A stretch of DNA of 34,336 nucleotides. Origin: Clostridia bacterium (GTDB lineage: Bacteria; Bacillota; Clostridia; Christensenellales; Aristaeellaceae). The number at the start of each line of letters is the position of its first letter. The stretch's first letter is position 1. The stretch covers positions 1 to 34,336 of the forward strand of contig JAUMVT010000028.1 in NCBI GenBank assembly GCA_030529995.1. Reading direction: 5' to 3'. Position numbers and translations under genes: made by a program. The notes beneath the pieces are model-generated. The model ran no database searches and was not told the DNA's origin. It worked only from the letters and a program-made list of their open reading frames with translations. Shown piece after piece: positions 31,801 to 34,336 of the stretch.

Positions 31801-34336
31801 AACCTGGGCGTCGTCTACGATGGACAGATGCACGGCAAGAACGAGGCCAACCCCTTCACCGCCACCAATCTGGCAGAGGGTCACCGGGTTGACTCCGTGA
31901 ACATCGACTTTACCGCCGCAGCGGTAGGCAAGTACGAGAACGAGCTGGTGCCTGAGCAGGCTGTCATCGTGGATGCGGAAGGCAAGGACGTCACCGCCAA
32001 CTACGAGATCACCTATCAGCCCGGCACCCTGGAGATCGTCTCTCCCGACACGGTGGTGGTCACCGTGAAGGGCGTTACCAACACCAAGACCTATGACGGC
32101 AACCCCACCACCACCGTGGGCTACACCGTGGTCAGCATCTCTGACGAGCTGTACACCACCGCAGACTTCACCACCGTGGATCTGCCCATGGCCAAGGGCA
32201 CGGATGCAGGCTACTACCCCATGGGTCTGACGGAAGCCAACTTCGTCAACAACAACCCCAACTTCAACGTGAAGTTCGTTGTGGCGGAAGACGGCGGCCT
32301 GACCATTAACCCCAAGCCTCTGACCATTACGGCCGGCAGCGATAAGCGGGAATACAATGGCAAGCCCCTGACCAAGAACAGCGAAACCCACACCGATCTG
32401 GCTAACAACCAGAAGCTGGAGAGTGTCACCATCACCGGTGAAATCACCTATGTGGGCAAGGTGGACAATGTGCCTTCCGATGCCCACATCACGGATGCCT
32501 CCGGCAATGATGTCACCAAGAACTATGACATCACCTACGTGAACGGCTCTCTGGAGATCACCAAGAACACCCATGAACTCTGGATCTCCGTTCGCGGCGG
32601 AGAATGGACCTACGATGGACAGCCTCACGGCAATGACAGCTACCTGATCATGTACGATAACATCGGACGGGAAGCTGTCTCCGGCGAGCCTACCCATGTT
32701 CCGATTACTGACGATGATATCACCATCACCCTGGACACCACGGTGACCGACGTGGCAGACACCTGCGAGAACGCCATCACCTCCATCGTGTTCGAAAATC
32801 AGGATCAGTATGAAAATGTTCACTTCTACTGCTACACGCTGACCATCAAGCCCCGTGAAGCTACCGTCACCGCCAATGACAACACCGTGGTGTATGACGG
32901 ACAGCCCCATGGCGGAAATGGCTTCACCACCAGCAATGTGGTGGAAGGCCAGAACGTCACGGCCACTGTGGACGGCCAGCAGACCAACGTAGGCGACTAC
33001 GAGGATGAGCTGGTGCCTCGTGACGCTGCCATCTCCGATGCGGAAGGCAAGGACGTCACCGCCAACTATACCCTGACCTACGTGCCCGGCGACCTGCACA
33101 TCACCAAGGCAAACATCGCCGACTACGTAACCCTGACTCCCCATGACGTGACCAAGATCTACGACGGCACCACCTACACCGCCGCTGCTGCTGAAGCAAC
33201 GGATGTGAACGGCAACGAGCTGAAGATCGAGTATCGAGTCAGCTGGGACGACGAGTGGTTCACCGATCCCACCTGTATCCTGGCACGGGACTGCGAAGAC
33301 AGTGTTGACATCGAAGTGCGTGTATCCGGCGCAGACAACTACGAAGGATACGTCACCGGCTGGCAGCACCTGACCATCAATCCCCGCACCCTGATCCTCA
33401 CGTCTGAGAGCGCCAGCAAGTCCTACGACGGCACGCCTCTGACCAACAGCACCGTGAACGCCACCGGCTTTGTGGAGGGCGACGGGGCTGTGTACAACGT
33501 CACCGGCAGCCAGACCCTGGTAGGCTCCAGCGAGAACCTGTTCACCTTCGTGTGGGCAGCCGGCACCCTGGCCAGCAACTACTCTTACTTCCAGTACTAC
33601 GGCACCCTGACCGTAACGGATGAAGACGTGGCTGACGACCTGGTTGTCACCAAGGCTCACGAAGGCGATGGCTTCAGCACCGGCGATGTGGTCACCTTCA
33701 CCATCACCGTGAAGAACATCTACGCCGAGGAGAAGACCATTACCCTCACCGAGCAGGAAGGCGTAACCTTCGACAACGGCGAAACCACCAAGACCCTGAC
33801 CCTGGCAGGCGGCGCAGAGGAAACCGTGACCGCCACCTACACCGTCACCAGCGATGACGTGCTGGCAGGCACCTTCACCAACGAAGTGACGGCAGCCTTC
33901 GACACCGGCAAGAGCTGGAAGGCAACCGATACCGTCAAGCTTGGCGGGGTGGATGTTACCCTGTTCATCCGGAAGACCTCCGACAAGGACGGCCAGAAGG
34001 TGAAGCTGGATGATGTCATCACCTACACCATCGAAGTGACCAATAAGGGCAATGTTCCTTATTACAATGTGAAGGTAGACGACGATCTGGTCGGCCTGCA
34101 CGAGACCATTGCCGTGCTGGCCGTGGGCGAAACGGTCACCTTCAAACCCACCTACACCGTCACCAGCGACGATATCCTGAACGGCAAGGTCACCAACGCC
34201 GTGCTGGGCAAGGCTGATCCCGTGGTGGATCCTGCGGATCCTGAGAATCCCAAGACCCCCGACAGCGGCGACGTGGTGGTGGACGAGACCGACGACGTGA
34301 ACGCCGCCCTGAGCGTCACCAAGACCTCCGACAAGG
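25861..34336 (+). CDS. giant repeat-containing surface adhesin-like protein, partial
   Basis: The frame is open from the ATG at 25861 (GGAGG upstream) to the right edge, over 2,820 codons, with no stop seen. It starts with a signal peptide (cleavage after MTALA, residue 28). Then come Listeria-Bacteroides-type repeats (for example RTGYTFAGWKD near 26550), four MucBP-like repeats (about 28396-29210, TVHYYKQG and VKYIYEDGS), a long array of YDG/MBG-like domains (about 29221-33610, KTYDGTPLTNS), and DUF11-like repeats at the end (DVVTFTITVKN, DVITYTIEVTN). This order is typical of surface proteins that extend from the wall. A sorting signal, if any, lies outside the window. Confidence 0.9.
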   Translation, partial: MRNTMRRALAWLTAVMMIISCMPMTALAEIIDISRSTRPFISVASVVPDEDVYVTFNFKVNGNTVSTQIVDQTKGESLTQPATPDAADGKEFDGWYYEDGTAVTFGTVSGYTVTTEVTVNAKFTDVYYVYFLAEDGYVHVTMRATADNEYKVSLPTDYEAKDAKVTGWVIKDTTTAFTADTVVTGDTYVTPVTVPAYWVTFNTAGGSQMTSQYVEKGKSINVSSLTPPTRTGYTFAGWKDPSGSTVSGNYTPTASVVLTAQWNPVLVKYTVVYWGENANDENYSMLATETGKTAYTGTELTLDATSGALPSSVSDRTYFTFEKSDTVTVAADGSSVLNVYYTRNAYTITFDLLGYYGSGNRYSKASSSTFSTQPVLTMNGTTYTGTYSFTAKYEQDISALWPTSGDFTTKPVRSGGWGGGTTYSLTGWEKTWVSKRLTLTSDIIAKGNLAAYWATSLTTYTLNYMFETPDGTGTAYTYGGTTRYYKKNEAYSQTADTTSGNWNAKAITGFTSVNVVQSDTTVNLYYSRNSYTLTLNNMGSETSESIMFEADISGKGGTPSTISDGYTAKDFKGWYEVEPSKVSDSSVPYTFGTMPAKNVVLYAYWAKPKVTVNIKVTVTSEIGFDENETVAQGTSIGETSVYAQANAFVKEHNLTIVKWVDKDDNNIDINEPLYGDMEIKPTFVGQKYTLTYTAGEGTGADVVDANEYGPDASARVANSTFEAPAGKVFAYWQDAAGNVYYPGSYLTLNKDTTLTAVYVDTYAKVSVTYKANGGDGSDYTTESVLNNGKVTVLGNTAAGITPKTGYHFVKWNTQANGNGTSFNPDSEARLNSDGENVLYAIWAANTDVSYTVHYYKQGTTTKVADDKVVTGQTFNTSVTESAATVTGYTVVKPEAQTFTLDAYKKEITFYYTANNYTYYVKYYLDGVEQPTMQATGTAAFGTQVETYTDKHPAGYVLDKTENLPLTIQVDQSKNVINVYYKKNIFTLTVKYIYEDGSEAAPDHTETVTYGAAYSVTSPAIDGYVPSTAVVTGTMPAEDKTVTVTYTKRTDLTYTVHYVWNNTTTQVADDKVVTGQTFADVVKETPITVNGYTPVSEDEKTVEITTGTNEITFYYYKNAAVMALSSKTIYDGTEVKVTEFTCSEDEADFSDVVKVSAARTDAGETDVVPTVAENPVDKTGKYIVTSTREGLITILKRDVTLTSATDSKTYDGTPLTNSNVTVSGDGFADGEGATYDVTGSQTVVGSSDNAFTYTLNANTKADNYTIKTETGKLTVSETQAEVVVTLKGNTNTQVYDGNSYNANGYEVVSISTSLYTAADFTLKTGVSAHAERLHAGTTYMGLTADSFENTNPNFAKVTFVVTDGYVTITKKPVTFTAASESKVYDRQPLTNASYIAGALAKGDTLDDITVSGTITDVGTVPNVIRDAKISNAAGEDVLGDYEITYKNGTLEVTPVTDEVTVTITGNTKAIDYDGDAHEVTDYSVTINNDLYKIADFTFSGEAKATGTNADTYPMGMTEADFANINTNFTNVKFVVNDGALTIGKRSVTLTSADDEKVYDGTALENHTVTVTSGSFAKNEGVDTTVTGTQTEAGESENKFTYEWHVDTNPDNYEITTVPGTLTVTPVTDKVTVTITVHGDTATYDGKEHTVSGYDVDISNPLYTTDDFTFSGKAEVSGTDAGTYNMGVKEDQFTNISKNFTNVEFVVVDQDLVINKREVTLTSGSAEKVYDGTALTKDTVTVSGDGFAEGEGATYDVTGIQLNKGESDNTFSYTLNENTNPDNYTINTVPGTLKVTPVTDKVTVTITEHSGTAKYDGEEHTVTGYDVAIDNKLYTENDFTFSGDATVSGTNADTYDMDVKATDFTNLSDNFANVEFVVVDGRLVISKRSVTLTSGSAEKEYDGTALKEESYTVTGDGFVSGEGIYMTYTGSQTDAGQSQNTYTYEFDEDTLAANYAVTALLGALKVTKRGAGDTEVIIKANDNLGVVYDGQMHGKNEANPFTATNLAEGHRVDSVNIDFTAAAVGKYENELVPEQAVIVDAEGKDVTANYEITYQPGTLEIVSPDTVVVTVKGVTNTKTYDGNPTTTVGYTVVSISDELYTTADFTTVDLPMAKGTDAGYYPMGLTEANFVNNNPNFNVKFVVAEDGGLTINPKPLTITAGSDKREYNGKPLTKNSETHTDLANNQKLESVTITGEITYVGKVDNVPSDAHITDASGNDVTKNYDITYVNGSLEITKNTHELWISVRGGEWTYDGQPHGNDSYLIMYDNIGREAVSGEPTHVPITDDDITITLDTTVTDVADTCENAITSIVFENQDQYENVHFYCYTLTIKPREATVTANDNTVVYDGQPHGGNGFTTSNVVEGQNVTATVDGQQTNVGDYEDELVPRDAAISDAEGKDVTANYTLTYVPGDLHITKANIADYVTLTPHDVTKIYDGTTYTAAAAEATDVNGNELKIEYRVSWDDEWFTDPTCILARDCEDSVDIEVRVSGADNYEGYVTGWQHLTINPRTLILTSESASKSYDGTPLTNSTVNATGFVEGDGAVYNVTGSQTLVGSSENLFTFVWAAGTLASNYSYFQYYGTLTVTDEDVADDLVVTKAHEGDGFSTGDVVTFTITVKNIYAEEKTITLTEQEGVTFDNGETTKTLTLAGGAEETVTATYTVTSDDVLAGTFTNEVTAAFDTGKSWKATDTVKLGGVDVTLFIRKTSDKDGQKVKLDDVITYTIEVTNKGNVPYYNVKVDDDLVGLHETIAVLAVGETVTFKPTYTVTSDDILNGKVTNAVLGKADPVVDPADPENPKTPDSGDVVVDETDDVNAALSVTKTSDK
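29221..33610 (+). repeat. YDG/MBG-like domain repeat array within the giant protein
   Basis: About 17 units, each carrying a YDG-type motif (YDGT, YDGN, YDGK, YDGE, YDGQ; variants YDR and YNG), are spaced roughly 240-300 bp apart. They alternate between a form like EKVYDGTALTK and a form like ATYDGKEHTVSGYDV. Within 30496-31518 two pairs form a 510-513-bp super-repeat. Confidence 0.85.

Noticed and set aside
31519-34101. A second long minus-strand open frame of 860 codons
   Set aside because: Same explanation: it mirrors the repeats of the plus-strand protein and has no ribosome binding site or domain.

Overview
The window looks like a chromosomal segment of a Gram-positive-type anaerobe of the class Clostridia. 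The GC content is fairly high for that group, roughly mid-50s percent by eye. The inference rests on a DUF4364 protein, an HPr-like protein that keeps the Ser46 region, strong AGGAGG ribosome binding sites, sigma-A promoters, and secreted proteins with Thr/Pro/Glu-rich stalks. Any finer placement would be a guess. No rRNA, tRNA, CRISPR array, transposase or phage gene was seen.

Layout. 1-348: three 83-bp tandem repeats, each with a perfect hairpin, then terminators. 349-3930: small regulatory and housekeeping genes. These are a DUF4364 protein, an HPr-like protein, an HxlR regulator divergent from an MBL-like protein, and an unrecognised 337-aa protein with a structured leader. 4269-4408 and 18311-18450: two pairs of the same hairpin repeat, in direct orientation, bracketing about 14 kb. 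4412-18238: inside that bracket, a LysR regulator diverges from ten co-directional genes. In order they are a ceramidase-like hydrolase, a complete Opp/Dpp-type ABC importer, an EstA-like esterase, an MBL hydrolase, an amidohydrolase-2-like protein with a degenerate metal site, a subtype-B tannase-like esterase and a MATE exporter. 18514-19140: a HAD phosphatase. 19196-23724 (minus strand): a secreted protein with an SH3-like segment, then an operon of PDZ membrane protein, OmpR-type response regulator and histidine kinase. 23725-24573: non-coding and repeat-rich. 24574-34336: three consecutive secreted proteins, the last a giant adhesin-like protein (over 2,800 residues) that runs off the right edge.

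How the genes may work together. The 4.4-18.2 kb cluster reads as one inducible import, hydrolyse and export unit: the LysR protein senses a ligand, the ABC importer brings in an ester- or amide-linked conjugate, several hydrolases cut it, and the MATE pump removes a product. The tannase-like gene hints at a phenolic ester, but the substrate is not determined by the sequence. This cluster is the best candidate for an undescribed system. The PDZ/two-component operon may sense envelope conditions. It sits beside cell-surface genes, and four TGAA words with an exact 11-bp period lie upstream of it, as expected for an OmpR/PhoB-type binding array. Several genes end in closely related TCG-N-CAAAG hairpins touching or almost touching the stop codon. 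Two multi-hairpin intergenic elements are related to each other.
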